Assembly (NCBI RefSeq): GCF_009689585.1
Contig: NZ_AP018694.1
Span: 2,371,001 to 2,435,000, forward strand
Length of the DNA stretch: 64,000 nucleotides
From: Aquipluma nitroreducens
Lineage (GTDB): Bacteria > Bacteroidota > Bacteroidia > Bacteroidales > Prolixibacteraceae
Direction of reading: 5' to 3'
A model generated the notes under the pieces. The model was not told where the DNA came from, made no database searches, and saw only the letters and a list, made by a program, of their open reading frames with translations. Position 1 is the first letter of the stretch; each line of letters opens with the position of its first letter. The translations under genes and the position numbers were made by a program. Of the stretch, positions 9,001 to 17,002 are shown piece after piece.

Positions 9001-9273
9001 GAACAGTACTTTTTTGTAATTCCAGATTTTTCTGTGAATATCTGCTATTACAGGTAATGTTTCTTCATCAAAAGAGGTTACTTTTTTCAGAAACACGGCA
9101 GGAAAACTATTCCCATTTTCATCGGTATTGAAATAAACCGAATCAATAGTAAAATCTTTTTCTTTTAGTTCATTTAGAATAGCAGATTCGCTTTCTGAGG
9201 GGTTTTCATTCCTAGAATTCACAGATCTAGCTCTATCTAAGCCAATTGATTTTATTACTTCTTGTCCTGTCAT
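6076..9273 (-). CDS. Eco57I-type DNA adenine methyltransferase (restriction-modification)
   Basis: The 1065-residue protein carries the N6-adenine methylase motifs: YYTPPSLVEF (about 335), SAM-binding DPSCGSG (363-369) and catalytic NPPF (about 488-491). A long C-terminal half with alternating conserved blocks resembles the target-recognition part of type IIG/Eco57I-like enzymes. The N-terminal 150 residues (with YVYSETEIRIYNC) look like a degenerate nuclease-type fold, but I see no convincing PD-(D/E)XK triad there, and the small downstream partner does have one. The enzyme would methylate host DNA and may also take part in cutting. It lies, with its partner, between the two halves of the hydroxyproline locus and is strikingly AT-rich. 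Confidence 0.85.
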   Translation of the reverse strand: MTGQEVIKSIGLDRARSVNSRNENPSESESAILNELKEKDFTIDSVYFNTDENGNSFPAVFLKKVTSFDEETLPVIADIHRKIWNYKKVLFLYVYSETEIRIYNCSEKPLIKTKERFDYEKELKNIEIGTYIFSDRNQLQELNKLFSRIAIDTGIIWTSEEAVSIRLKINLQRRVDKYLVSSLVNTASKLKGDGLKLDLIHKIILRSLFLLYLEDRGATDKNFYCQFLDGAESYFDILNDVDATYDLYKRLKEHFNGNVFTLDSNEEKLNEEQLQNIKTCFIRGREKNDTQQLFEDWRIFRLFNFKIIQIELLSEIYENFLSETDPTLKEDSGTYYTPPSLVEFILNEKLPVNKEEYNIKILDPSCGSGIFLVESFNRLVRRYENAHQLKKLSDFRVLVQLLKKNIFGIEIHPQAIKVAAFSLYLALVDKLDPKNLWQDKNHQLPYLINDPEEDNPQKQGYNLFLRDTISDLSKENLLQDFKLVVGNPPFGELLSEDKDVDEKQKNIRNYCTQYNFAKEMVLPFLHKSTTFAPNGEIALIFNTKVLTNTGGTFQKFRKWLFTDCYVEKVFNFSILRNAKKDFGGQLFGDATGPISIVYFQKEQPEQASDKIVYYAPKTFIKSNVIDGLSIDFTDLKYLPREECQKSDTKIWKVAMWGGMNDWELIQRFDNSKFNTVKTFNKEKKIKSGVGFGLLTNVNDKPRYSEVLTNIKYLDADVITRYFTPENLLLDVKKSIKTTKALNFYRNFYNISSIDEVDKLTAFRRLGDLESFVQPHIVVKKGLEKNRVCSSFIEIPCSFKDGVYGFYTDSQNINVLYLLTSYFNSKLSSYYLFMTISSYGIEREQIMKNEYLSIPINLNEKQIESLANASKDIIGELKSKSFLSNDFDSQNLENYIFENVDKIIFESFNLTNNETTLISDGIKYSLDLFHKQEKSIALYPVIQEQIIEYGKLISAELNEFLDGQDLFANVTVYNVSQYSPLMMIKISHQPIKIDIQKSDEMIDSELSKIDQSLWEKKSQNIYFRKKLNYKNENDIYIIRPNQRRFWSQSMALEDASELILELLTEN

Positions 9274-9377
9274 TCCTGCCTATATGCTTATAACATTATA
9301 TAAAACACAAGATTATTCATTCTCAAAGATACTCTTTTTTGAGAAAAAATGTGACAACATTTGGCCAAGAACAAGAT

Positions 9378-10619
9378 CTATCGATCAAGCCTGAACGGAT
9401 TCAAATTCAGGCTTGTTTTTTCTCCTGAAATGAGTTCGGTAAGCAACAATCCGGTTGCCGGCGCAAGCGTAACACCCATCATGGAATGCCCGGTCCCTAC
9501 AAACACATTTGGGAAAGCCTGAATCTGTCCGATAAAAGGCAATCCGTCGAACGAACACGGGCGGTGCCCCTGCCAGATTTGTCCGGGTTCTATTTGCATT
9601 CCTTTTTCCAATGGGTAAAATTCGCCTACCGCTTTGGCGATATTTTGAACACGTTGCTCCCTGATTTTCAGATCGCCGTAACCCAATTCCATTCCTCCGC
9701 CAAACTGGGTGATCCCATTGCCCAACGGAGTTACTGCAACATTCGCATCGGACAAAAGTGCCGGATAATGAATCGTGGATGAGGTTTTCACTTTAAAACT
9801 ATAACCTTTGCCGGGCTGAACAGCTATACGGGTTTGCAATTGTTTCAGGATTTTGCTGCTCCACATTCCGGCGGTTATCACCAGATGATCGAACCCGAAC
9901 GGACCTTTTTCGGTTTCCAGCGTAATGGCTTTTGATCCTGATGTCTTGATTTTTTCGACGGCACAATTGCGTACCAGAGTTACTCCTGATTGCTCTAACT
10001 TTGCAATCAGCGACTTCATCAAAGCCGACGGATTCAAATGATCGTCAGAATGATAATGTACTCCGCCTGAAACTGTTGGCAAGGCATCGGGTTCCAGCTT
10101 TTGAATGTCGGAAGCTGAAAGTTCGCTGACCATAAGTCCAGCGTGGCGGGCAATCTCAGCTTCCTCGCGCAATTCATCGCCGGTTTTCTGCGATTGGTAA
10201 AGCATCAGTAACCCTTTGTGCCAAAGTGGAAAATCAAGTTCTCCGGTTTCTTTGATTGTGCCATAAAGGCTTTTGCTCAGCAAACTCAGTTCCTTCAACA
10301 CAGGTATCGATTCCTGAACATGCTTGTCGGTTGCTGCTCCGGTAAAGCGCAAATACCAGAGAATCAGGTCAGCGTCGGGTGACATTCGGGCGGCCACAGG
10401 CGACGAGGTTCGAAACATGTTTTTCATGCCCTTGTGTAACATTCCCGGCGAGGCCAGCGGAATCACGTGACTGGGAACAATCAATCCGGCATTTCCATAC
10501 GAGCAGCCATCGGTTAGGTCGTCGCGATCAATTACGGTTACTTCAGCTCCTTTCTTTCGGAGATAAAAGGCAGTAAATAAGCCAACTACACCTCCACCAA
10601 CAATTACTATTTTGCTCAT
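9378..10619 (-). CDS. FAD-dependent D-amino-acid dehydrogenase (probable cis-4-hydroxy-D-proline dehydrogenase)
   Basis: The 413-residue protein has an N-terminal dinucleotide-binding motif (IVGGGVVGLFTAFYLRKKG, residues 5-23), an acidic end to strand two (VTVIDRDD), and a C-terminal GTGHSMMGVTLAPATG flavin-binding loop. This is the DadA/DAO family architecture and usual length. It is the last gene of the minus-strand hydroxyproline set after the epimerase, 63 bp downstream. The likely step is oxidation of cis-4-hydroxy-D-proline to 1-pyrroline-4-hydroxy-2-carboxylate, with electrons passed to a respiratory acceptor or oxygen. The stop codon lies in an AAGCCTGAA/TTCAGGCTT inverted repeat (9386-9413). 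Confidence 0.85.
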   Translation of the reverse strand: MSKIVIVGGGVVGLFTAFYLRKKGAEVTVIDRDDLTDGCSYGNAGLIVPSHVIPLASPGMLHKGMKNMFRTSSPVAARMSPDADLILWYLRFTGAATDKHVQESIPVLKELSLLSKSLYGTIKETGELDFPLWHKGLLMLYQSQKTGDELREEAEIARHAGLMVSELSASDIQKLEPDALPTVSGGVHYHSDDHLNPSALMKSLIAKLEQSGVTLVRNCAVEKIKTSGSKAITLETEKGPFGFDHLVITAGMWSSKILKQLQTRIAVQPGKGYSFKVKTSSTIHYPALLSDANVAVTPLGNGITQFGGGMELGYGDLKIREQRVQNIAKAVGEFYPLEKGMQIEPGQIWQGHRPCSFDGLPFIGQIQAFPNVFVGTGHSMMGVTLAPATGLLLTELISGEKTSLNLNPFRLDR

Positions 10620-10682
10620 ATCAAACAGAAATTAGATAATAGACACACCCCTTTTTGACCGTCAGGAAAAGATTTAAAATAC

Positions 10683-11687
10683 TCAGATCACCTGAAACCC
10701 GAATGCATACGGATCGTCCTCGTCATCAATGAAAATATTATTGTACCCTGTTATTTTGGCCCAGCCTTCTATGCTCGGAATAATGGCATCCTGATCACCA
10801 ATTTTAGTCAGCTCTTCCACCCGTCCCATAAACTGGCTGCCAATAATGCTTTCGTGCAAAAACTGATCGCCTTTGTTTAGTTTTCCACGAGCGGTTAATT
10901 GCGCCATACGTGCCGATGTTCCGGTTCCGCAAGGCGAACGGTCGATGGCTTTGTCGCCGTAAAAAACAGCATTTCGTCCATCGGCTTCCTCCGAAAGCGT
11001 GGCGCCTGTCCATTCAATGTGACTGACTCCTGAAATCTGCGGATTTTCAGGATGCTGAAACTTGTACTTATCATTAATCAGCGTACGAAGTGGCCGGCTG
11101 AAAGCAATCAACTCATCTGCCGAATATTTTTCAAGTCCTTTGAAGTTTTCCTGAGGATCGACAATCGCATAGAAATTTCCGCCATAAGCCACATCAAATG
11201 TAATTTTTCCCAAATGAGGCGATTCAATTTCCAGATCTTTTCCGGCCAAATACGAAGCCACATTGGTGAGTTTTACCGAACTTACTTTTTTACCGTTCAT
11301 CTGGTATTTCACCTTGATTAATCCTGCCGGAGCTTCCACCAGCAATTCTCCCGGAATTTTTGGAGTTATCAAGCCCTGTTCTATCGCAACGGTTACAGTC
11401 CCGATGGTTCCGTGGCCGCACATTGGCAAACATCCGCTGGTTTCGATAAACAAAATACCCATATCGTTAGCCGGATCGGATGGCGGAAACAGAATACTTC
11501 CCGACATCATATCGTGGCCGCGCGGCTCAAACATGAGTCCTTGCCGAATCCAGTCGAATTCTTTCATGAAATGAAGGCGACGTTCAAACATATTTTTTCC
11601 TTCCAGAATCGGAGCGCCACCGGCAATCACCCGAACCGGATTTCCGCAGGTATGGGCATCTACACAAAAAAATGTCTTTGCTGCCAT
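10683..11687 (-). CDS. 4-hydroxyproline 2-epimerase (proline racemase superfamily)
   Basis: The 334-residue protein has both catalytic cysteines of the proline racemase fold: Cys90 in MCGHGTIG and Cys253 in DRSPCGTGTSAR. Two cysteines rule out the 3-hydroxyproline dehydratase branch, which carries Thr in the second place. The N-terminal DAHTCGNPVRV is typical of 4-hydroxyproline epimerases. The enzyme interconverts trans-4-hydroxy-L-proline and cis-4-hydroxy-D-proline and feeds the adjacent FAD dehydrogenase. It is 5 bp from the aldehyde dehydrogenase upstream, so the four genes are one transcript. The same substrate is used by HypD at 1829-4291. Confidence 0.92.
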   Translation of the reverse strand: MAAKTFFCVDAHTCGNPVRVIAGGAPILEGKNMFERRLHFMKEFDWIRQGLMFEPRGHDMMSGSILFPPSDPANDMGILFIETSGCLPMCGHGTIGTVTVAIEQGLITPKIPGELLVEAPAGLIKVKYQMNGKKVSSVKLTNVASYLAGKDLEIESPHLGKITFDVAYGGNFYAIVDPQENFKGLEKYSADELIAFSRPLRTLINDKYKFQHPENPQISGVSHIEWTGATLSEEADGRNAVFYGDKAIDRSPCGTGTSARMAQLTARGKLNKGDQFLHESIIGSQFMGRVEELTKIGDQDAIIPSIEGWAKITGYNNIFIDDEDDPYAFGFQVI

Positions 11688-11692
11688 GAGTG

Positions 11693-13282
11693 TTAATTTT
11701 TAATGGGTTCTTTAGTTAATTGTCCGTCAACCCGGCGCCAGATGTTGAGCGGATTGGCATTTTTTAATTCGTCAGGCAAATAGCCATCTGGGGCATCCTG
11801 AAATGCGACTGGCCGGACAAACCGCTTGATGGCATCAACGCCAATCGAGGTAAAACGGCCATCGGTTGAAGCCGGGAACGGGCCGCCGTGCTGCATCGAA
11901 TAACCAACCTCAACACCAGTAGGCATTCCGTTAAAAATCAAACGGCCAACCACTTCCTGAAGCAATTCAATTTGATCCCTGAAAGTTGTAATATCGCCGG
12001 AAGTTCCAATTACCGAAGCGGTTAATTGCCCCCGGAAGGCTTTCACGACTTCAGTCAATTCATTCGTTCCATCGCATTCGATAAGGAGCGAAAACGGGCC
12101 AAATATTTCTTCGGCCAAATTGGGGTTGGCAATAAAATCAGCACCTGAAACTCTTGCAACAACTGGTCGTCCCTGTAATTCAGCAGAAAGTTTTTCCGAT
12201 TCGGCCAATTTCGCTACTTCTTTGTTTTCGAAAATGTATTTGGCCTTTCGCTCAAAATTTTTGCTGATGTTTTGGTGCAACATTTTTTCAGGCAAAAGCT
12301 GACTGATCTGATTGGCCAATTCAGTTTTAAACACTTCGGTTTCTTCTGATTTCAACGCGATCAAAACTCCCGGATTGGTACAAAACTGTCCGGCTCCCAA
12401 GTTGATTGATCCGGCAATGGTGGCGGCCAGTTTTGCAGTATTTTCTTTCACTTTCTCAGGAAGGAGCAAAACGGGGTTCACGCTACCCATTTCAGCAAAA
12501 ACAGGAATGGGCTCTTCGCGTTTTTGAGCCAACTCGTACAAACTTTTTCCCCCAACGAAAGAACCGGTAAAAGCTACTGATTTCACTTCAGGATGAAGGA
12601 CAAGCGCCTGCCCCACGGAAAAATCGAATGCGTTTAGCGAAGAGAATACTCCATCGGGCATATCGGTTTTTTGTGCTGCCCGAATAATGGCGCCGGCAAC
12701 CAATTCGTTGGTTCCGGCATGGTACGGATGAACTTTAACGATAACCGGATTTCCGGCAGCAAGAGCCGAAGCTGTATCGCCACCAGCCGTTGAAAATGCC
12801 AATGGGAAATTGCTCGCGGTAAAAACCACTACCGGGCCAACCGACTGAAGCATTTTGCGGATATCTGGACGAGCCATTGGTTTGCGTTCAGGCATTGCCG
12901 GATCAATAGATGCTTCGACCCACGAACCGTCCTCCAAAACTGAGGCAAATAGCCGAAGCTGACCCACAGTTCGGCCACGCTCACCTGTGATACGGCCTTC
13001 GGGCAAACCCGATTCTGCACAGGCTCGCCCAATCAGTTCGGGCCCTAAAAGCTCAATTTCATCGGCAATGGCGCGAAGAAACGCGGCCTTTTCTTTTCCA
13101 CTTTTCTTTTTGTAGATTTTATATGCTTCGCAGGCCTTAGCAACTGCCAGCTCTGTTTCCATTTTGGTAGCCTCAACAAACAGCTCTGGTAATTCTGTCA
13201 GGTTTAGCGGGCTAAAAGTCTGAAAACTTCCAGAACCTTCTGCCGACAATTCGCTGCCGATAAAGTTTTTTCCGTGAATCAT
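11693..13282 (-). CDS. 2-oxoglutarate semialdehyde (2,5-dioxopentanoate) dehydrogenase
   Basis: The 529-residue aldehyde dehydrogenase has catalytic Cys301 (GAGQFCTNPG), general base Glu264 (VFAEMGSVNP) and the SNFPLAFSTAGGDTASALAAGNP cofactor segment. This sequence style marks the NADP-linked alpha-ketoglutarate semialdehyde dehydrogenase branch. It would perform the last step, oxidising 2-oxoglutarate semialdehyde made by the neighbouring deaminase to 2-oxoglutarate. Its gene follows the DapA-like gene by 10 bp. The operon context makes hydroxyproline the likely source, though glucarate and arabinose routes use related enzymes. Confidence 0.9.
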   Translation of the reverse strand: MIHGKNFIGSELSAEGSGSFQTFSPLNLTELPELFVEATKMETELAVAKACEAYKIYKKKSGKEKAAFLRAIADEIELLGPELIGRACAESGLPEGRITGERGRTVGQLRLFASVLEDGSWVEASIDPAMPERKPMARPDIRKMLQSVGPVVVFTASNFPLAFSTAGGDTASALAAGNPVIVKVHPYHAGTNELVAGAIIRAAQKTDMPDGVFSSLNAFDFSVGQALVLHPEVKSVAFTGSFVGGKSLYELAQKREEPIPVFAEMGSVNPVLLLPEKVKENTAKLAATIAGSINLGAGQFCTNPGVLIALKSEETEVFKTELANQISQLLPEKMLHQNISKNFERKAKYIFENKEVAKLAESEKLSAELQGRPVVARVSGADFIANPNLAEEIFGPFSLLIECDGTNELTEVVKAFRGQLTASVIGTSGDITTFRDQIELLQEVVGRLIFNGMPTGVEVGYSMQHGGPFPASTDGRFTSIGVDAIKRFVRPVAFQDAPDGYLPDELKNANPLNIWRRVDGQLTKEPIKN

Positions 13283-13292
13283 GATAAACTTC

Positions 13293-14207
13293 TTAAAGGT
13301 TCAGATAGTCGGGTAGCTCTGGGCGTACAGCCAGCGCTTTGTTTAAAATGGTCAGGATTCGTTCGCGTTCGGCGCCAACCAAAGGAAGTCGAGGTGCGCG
13401 TACATTTTCATTCCCCAGTCCGGTCAGTGTTTCAGCCAACTTAATGTTCTGCACCAGTTTGGTTGAAACGTCGAGTTCGAGAACAGGCAAAAACCAGCGG
13501 TAAATTTTCAGGGCTTCCTGAATTTTTCCGGCTTTAATCAGGCGATAAATCGCAACCGTTTCGCGCGGGAAAGCGCAAACCAAACCAGCCACCCAGCCAT
13601 CGGCGCCCATTAGCAGGCTTTCCATTCCAAGGGTATCCACACCAGTTAAAACAGCAATGCGGTCGCCAAATTCGTTTTTCATTCGGGTGATATTCGAAAT
13701 GTCGCGGGTCGATTCTTTCACAGCCTGAATGGTTGGCAGATCTTCCAACTGATGGAACATTTCAGGAGAAATCCAGATTTTGTAATCGGCCGGATTGTTG
13801 TACAGAATGATTGGCAACTCGGTTGCCTGAGCAACGGTACGCAGGAAAGTTACCGTTTCGCGGTCGTCGGAAGTGTAGCGCATCGGTGGTAAAAGCATCA
13901 AACCGTCGGCGCCGTTATTGCGGGCACTGATTGCTGCTGCAACAGCCGCTTTAGTTGACTGCTCGGCAACATTCATCAATACCGGCACTTTCCCGGCAAC
14001 AGCCTTAACAGTATGCACAAGTAATGCATCTTTTTCTTCAGGAAGCAAAGTGCTTGCTTCTCCAAGCGATCCGCCCAGAATGATTCCATCCACTCCAGCT
14101 TCGAGTTGAGCGTTCAGGTTCAGGTCGAAGGCTTCAAAATCCAGTTGATCATCAGCCGTAAATTTGGTTGTTACTGCGGGAAAAACCCCTTTCCATTCGA
14201 ACTTCAT
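13293..14207 (-). CDS. DapA-family 1-pyrroline-4-hydroxy-2-carboxylate deaminase
   Basis: The 304-residue TIM-barrel protein has the DapA/N-acetylneuraminate lyase core, with Schiff-base Lys164 (QAVKEST) and Tyr136 (ILYNNPADY). It also has the phosphate-loop-like GGSLGEASTL near residue 45. In hydroxyproline operons this family member deaminates and dehydrates 1-pyrroline-4-hydroxy-2-carboxylate to 2-oxoglutarate semialdehyde. As first gene of the minus-strand operon it lies back to back with an AraC regulator. True dihydrodipicolinate synthase is less likely, given that the four neighbours form a complete hydroxyproline pathway. Confidence 0.88.
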   Translation of the reverse strand: MKFEWKGVFPAVTTKFTADDQLDFEAFDLNLNAQLEAGVDGIILGGSLGEASTLLPEEKDALLVHTVKAVAGKVPVLMNVAEQSTKAAVAAAISARNNGADGLMLLPPMRYTSDDRETVTFLRTVAQATELPIILYNNPADYKIWISPEMFHQLEDLPTIQAVKESTRDISNITRMKNEFGDRIAVLTGVDTLGMESLLMGADGWVAGLVCAFPRETVAIYRLIKAGKIQEALKIYRWFLPVLELDVSTKLVQNIKLAETLTGLGNENVRAPRLPLVGAERERILTILNKALAVRPELPDYLNL

Positions 14208-14281
14208 GTTTTCAGGTATTAAATGTTATACAATTCAGATTTTTTTAAAAAGATTTAATGATCTTCTACTCCGCAAATCTA

Positions 14282-14298
14282 TTTAGAATCATTCTGAA
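14282..14298. promoter_or_regulatory. Possible operator between the hydroxyproline operon and its AraC gene
   Basis: The 209-bp divergent spacer holds a near-perfect dyad, TTTAGAAT-C-ATTCTGAA. It lies 75 bp upstream of the deaminase start and about 120 bp upstream of the AraC gene. It is a plausible binding site for the regulator, but this is inferred only from symmetry and position. Confidence 0.3.
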
Positions 14299-14416
14299 TA
14301 AATACTTCAATCTTATCCTGAACCAATACGATCTTATCATTGTTTGTTGGAAATGTATAAATGAACGGAATATTTTATACCATATTCAATAAAGATGGAA
14401 ATTTGAAAGACTTAAT

Positions 14417-15283
14417 ATGAAAATTCTAGCATTCAAAATAGCAAAGCCAGTTAATGAGTCGGTTTGGGTTCAAAATGATCATCTCCCACATTTGTATGAT
14501 ATTCTGCACCAGCACGATGAATTTCAAATTACCTTAATTCAGGAAAGTACAGGAAACGTGATTGCAGGTAACCGAATCTGCGAGTTTAATGCCGGAGATA
14601 TTTTTGTCTTTGGAACCAAATTACCACATGCTTTCCGAAACGATGCTGCGTATTATCATTTGGAGAATCAGCTTCAGGCAAGGGCGCTTTCAGTTTATTT
14701 TGAATGGACAGTATTTGGCGCCACATTTTGGGATCTTCCTGAAACCAAATTGTTGAGTGACTTTGTGAAAAAAGCAGAGCGGGGAATTTATTATCCCGGA
14801 AACTCTCATCCTGAAATTGCTGAAAGTATTGAAAAACTAGCCAAAGTGAACGAGACCGAACGGATGATTATGCTGTTCACCGTTTTAAACCAATTGGCAA
14901 CTTCGGCTAAATGCGTGGTTTTATCGAACGAAGGAACTTACAACAAGCTGAACGAAACTGACGAAAAAAGGCTGGATGCGGTTTACCGATTCACATTAAA
15001 AGAATACTACCGGCCAGTGAGCCTGGAAGAAATTGCGGGAATTGCCAATATGACGGTCAACTCGTTTTGCAGGTATTTCAAAACCCGGACCCGCAAATCG
15101 TACCTCGATTTTCTGACTGAGTTTCGAATCGGGCAGGCTTGCAAATTGCTTCAGCAAGAAGAGTATAGTATTGCAGATGTAGGGTTCCGGGTAGGATTTG
15201 GAAATTTATCGAACTTCAACCGGAAATTCAAAGAGTTAAATGGCTGCACTCCCAAAGAGTATCGCTTAAGATTACGACTTTAA
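14417..15283 (+). CDS. AraC family regulator with cupin sensor domain (hydroxyproline operon)
   Basis: The 288-residue protein has an N-terminal cupin-like ligand domain (about 10-130, with HQHDEFQITLI and FNAGDIFVFGTKLPH) and a C-terminal double helix-turn-helix. The latter contains VSLEEIAGIANMTVNSFCRYFK and the family signature IADVGFRVGFGNLSNFNRKFK. It is transcribed away from the four-gene hydroxyproline operon and probably switches it on in response to hydroxyproline or an intermediate. Whether it also acts on hypD, 10 kb away, cannot be told. Confidence 0.88.
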   Translation: MKILAFKIAKPVNESVWVQNDHLPHLYDILHQHDEFQITLIQESTGNVIAGNRICEFNAGDIFVFGTKLPHAFRNDAAYYHLENQLQARALSVYFEWTVFGATFWDLPETKLLSDFVKKAERGIYYPGNSHPEIAESIEKLAKVNETERMIMLFTVLNQLATSAKCVVLSNEGTYNKLNETDEKRLDAVYRFTLKEYYRPVSLEEIAGIANMTVNSFCRYFKTRTRKSYLDFLTEFRIGQACKLLQQEEYSIADVGFRVGFGNLSNFNRKFKELNGCTPKEYRLRLRL

Positions 15284-15318
15284 GAGTATTGAAAGAAATT
15301 ACAAGTTTTTGATATAGT

Positions 15319-15741
15319 TTACTTCAGCTTTACTTTCAATTCGAGAAGTTTCACCACATTTTCGAAATCTTCAGGCGAGCGCACCTCAATAGATACAGCG
15401 CGGCTATGGGCATATCGTTTGGCATTTCGAAATTGTTCCTTCATGTTTTCAGGAAGTATACTTGCCTCAATTACGGGTTCAGCTTTATCGCCAAACCAAA
15501 AACTTATCCGGAATGTATCTTTTATGATTCCAGCCCAATAAAGCGTCTTTTTCTTCCGGAGAGCCCGGTATAACCAACTTTTACCATCGTTGTAGAACCG
15601 CCATTCTTCGGTAATGTCGAAATGATTTTCGTAGACGTATTCAATTAGTTGTTCCCAGTAAACGCTGTTTTCGCCAATGATAGAAAAGATTAGTTCTTCG
15701 GTTGGCTGTACGTTGGGGTCGGTTAATACGATGGGTTCCAT
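15319..15741 (-). CDS. DUF3788 family protein
   Basis: A 140-residue soluble protein with the DUF3788 pattern: an EWRFYNDGKSWLYRALRKKKTL segment (about 46-67) followed by FRISFWFGDKAEPVI. The fold is thought to be YdhG/DUF1801-like; no biochemical role is known. It is convergent with the AraC gene and lies downstream of the queA terminator as a single-gene unit. The length is typical for the family. Confidence 0.8.
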   Translation of the reverse strand: MEPIVLTDPNVQPTEELIFSIIGENSVYWEQLIEYVYENHFDITEEWRFYNDGKSWLYRALRKKKTLYWAGIIKDTFRISFWFGDKAEPVIEASILPENMKEQFRNAKRYAHSRAVSIEVRSPEDFENVVKLLELKVKLK

Positions 15742-15810
15742 AAGTTTCAGGTTAAAAAATGGGTTTCAGAAAGCTTTACTAAGGTACGAAGTTAAGTTAT
15801 TCTGGAAAGC

Positions 15811-15847
15811 AAAAATCCCCGCCAACACAAAAGTTAACGGGGATTTT
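15811..15847 (-). terminator. Intrinsic terminator after queA
   Basis: A perfect 10-bp stem (AAAATCCCCG / CGGGGATTTT) with a 16-nt loop lies 20 bp after the queA stop. T-runs lie on both sides, so it may work in either direction. Confidence 0.8.
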
Positions 15848-15866
15848 CTATCTGAAATGAAAAATA

Positions 15867-16916
15867 TTACAGAATCAGCATGGCATCGCCATAAGTCCCG
15901 AAACGGTATTTTTCCTTGATTGCTTCTTTGTAGGCTTTCATCAGGTTATCGTATCCGGCGAAACCGGCAACCATCATCTGAAGTGTTGAAAGTGGTAAAT
16001 GAAAATTGGTAATCATCCGGTTAGCCACACTAAATTCATATGGAGGGAAGATAAATTTATTGGTCCAGCCTTCATATGGTTTTAAATGTCCCTGGGTCGA
16101 TACCGAACTTTCGATGGTGCGCATTACGGTTGTTCCAACAGCACATATATTTTTCTTGGCATCACGGGCAGTATTTACTATCTGGCAGGCTTCTTCCGAA
16201 ATCCAGATTTGTTCGGAGTCCATCTTGTGTTTGGTCAAATCTTCAACATCAACACTTCTGAAATTTCCTAGTCCAACGTGAAGGGTAACATAGCTGAATT
16301 TAACTCCATTAATTTCCATGCGTTTCATCAGTTCGCGGCTGAAATGCAATCCGGCAGTTGGAGCGGCAACGGCACCTTCGTTCTTTGCAAAAATAGTCTG
16401 ATAGCGATCCTTATCTTCAGGTTGAACGGTACGCTTAATGAATTTGGGAAGCGGAGTTTCGCCTAAACCATAAAGCGTTTTCTTGAACTCGTCGTATGGT
16501 CCGTCGAATAAAAACCTCAATGTACGTCCTCTGGAAGTTGTGTTATCAATAACTTCGGCAACCAATAAATCGTCCTCGCCAAAATACAGTTTGTTTCCAA
16601 TACGAATTTTACGGGCAGGGTCGACCAATACATCCCAAAGGCGTTGTTCGCGGTTCAACTCACGTAACAGGAAAACCTCGATTTCAGCGCCTGTTTTTTC
16701 CTTGTTGCCATACAAACGGGCCGGAAATACTTTGGTATCATTGAAAATTAGTACATCATCATCCCCAAAATAATCAACAATATCCTTAAATATCTTGTGT
16801 TCAATTTTGCCGGTTGCACGATTCAAGACCAATAGTTTTGACTCATCTCTGTTAGGAGCAGGATGCAACGCAATTAATTCTTCAGGTAAATCGTATTTAA
16901 ACTTTGATAATTTCAT
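15867..16916 (-). CDS. queA: S-adenosylmethionine:tRNA ribosyltransferase-isomerase
   Basis: The 349-residue protein has the QueA hallmarks: an [19 protein letters not shown] start, the [18 protein letters not shown] block (about 52-70), [10 protein letters not shown] and THVGLGNF-like motifs, and a C-terminal [21 protein letters not shown]. It moves the ribosyl part of SAM to 7-aminomethyl-7-deazaguanine in tRNA during queuosine synthesis. The gene follows truB in the order usual for Bacteroidota and ends in a clear terminator. Confidence 0.97.
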   Translation of the reverse strand: MKLSKFKYDLPEELIALHPAPNRDESKLLVLNRATGKIEHKIFKDIVDYFGDDDVLIFNDTKVFPARLYGNKEKTGAEIEVFLLRELNREQRLWDVLVDPARKIRIGNKLYFGEDDLLVAEVIDNTTSRGRTLRFLFDGPYDEFKKTLYGLGETPLPKFIKRTVQPEDKDRYQTIFAKNEGAVAAPTAGLHFSRELMKRMEINGVKFSYVTLHVGLGNFRSVDVEDLTKHKMDSEQIWISEEACQIVNTARDAKKNICAVGTTVMRTIESSVSTQGHLKPYEGWTNKFIFPPYEFSVANRMITNFHLPLSTLQMMVAGFAGYDNLMKAYKEAIKEKYRFGTYGDAMLIL

Positions 16917-17002
16917 ATGTCTTTAATTTATTTTTTCTTGGATATTGAATAATCGTTTCTTTAATCACCAGCTTAACAGAACCACGTTCTACGCACGAGT
17001 TT

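Noticed and set aside
9386-9413. AAGCCTGAA/TTCAGGCTT hairpin at the end of the D-hydroxyproline dehydrogenase gene
   Set aside because: The T-run is on the plus-strand side, where no gene is read towards it; on the minus strand no T-run follows, so it is not called a terminator.
13293-14207. 4-hydroxy-tetrahydrodipicolinate synthase (lysine pathway)
   Set aside because: The operon with epimerase, FAD dehydrogenase and semialdehyde dehydrogenase points to the hydroxyproline deaminase role.
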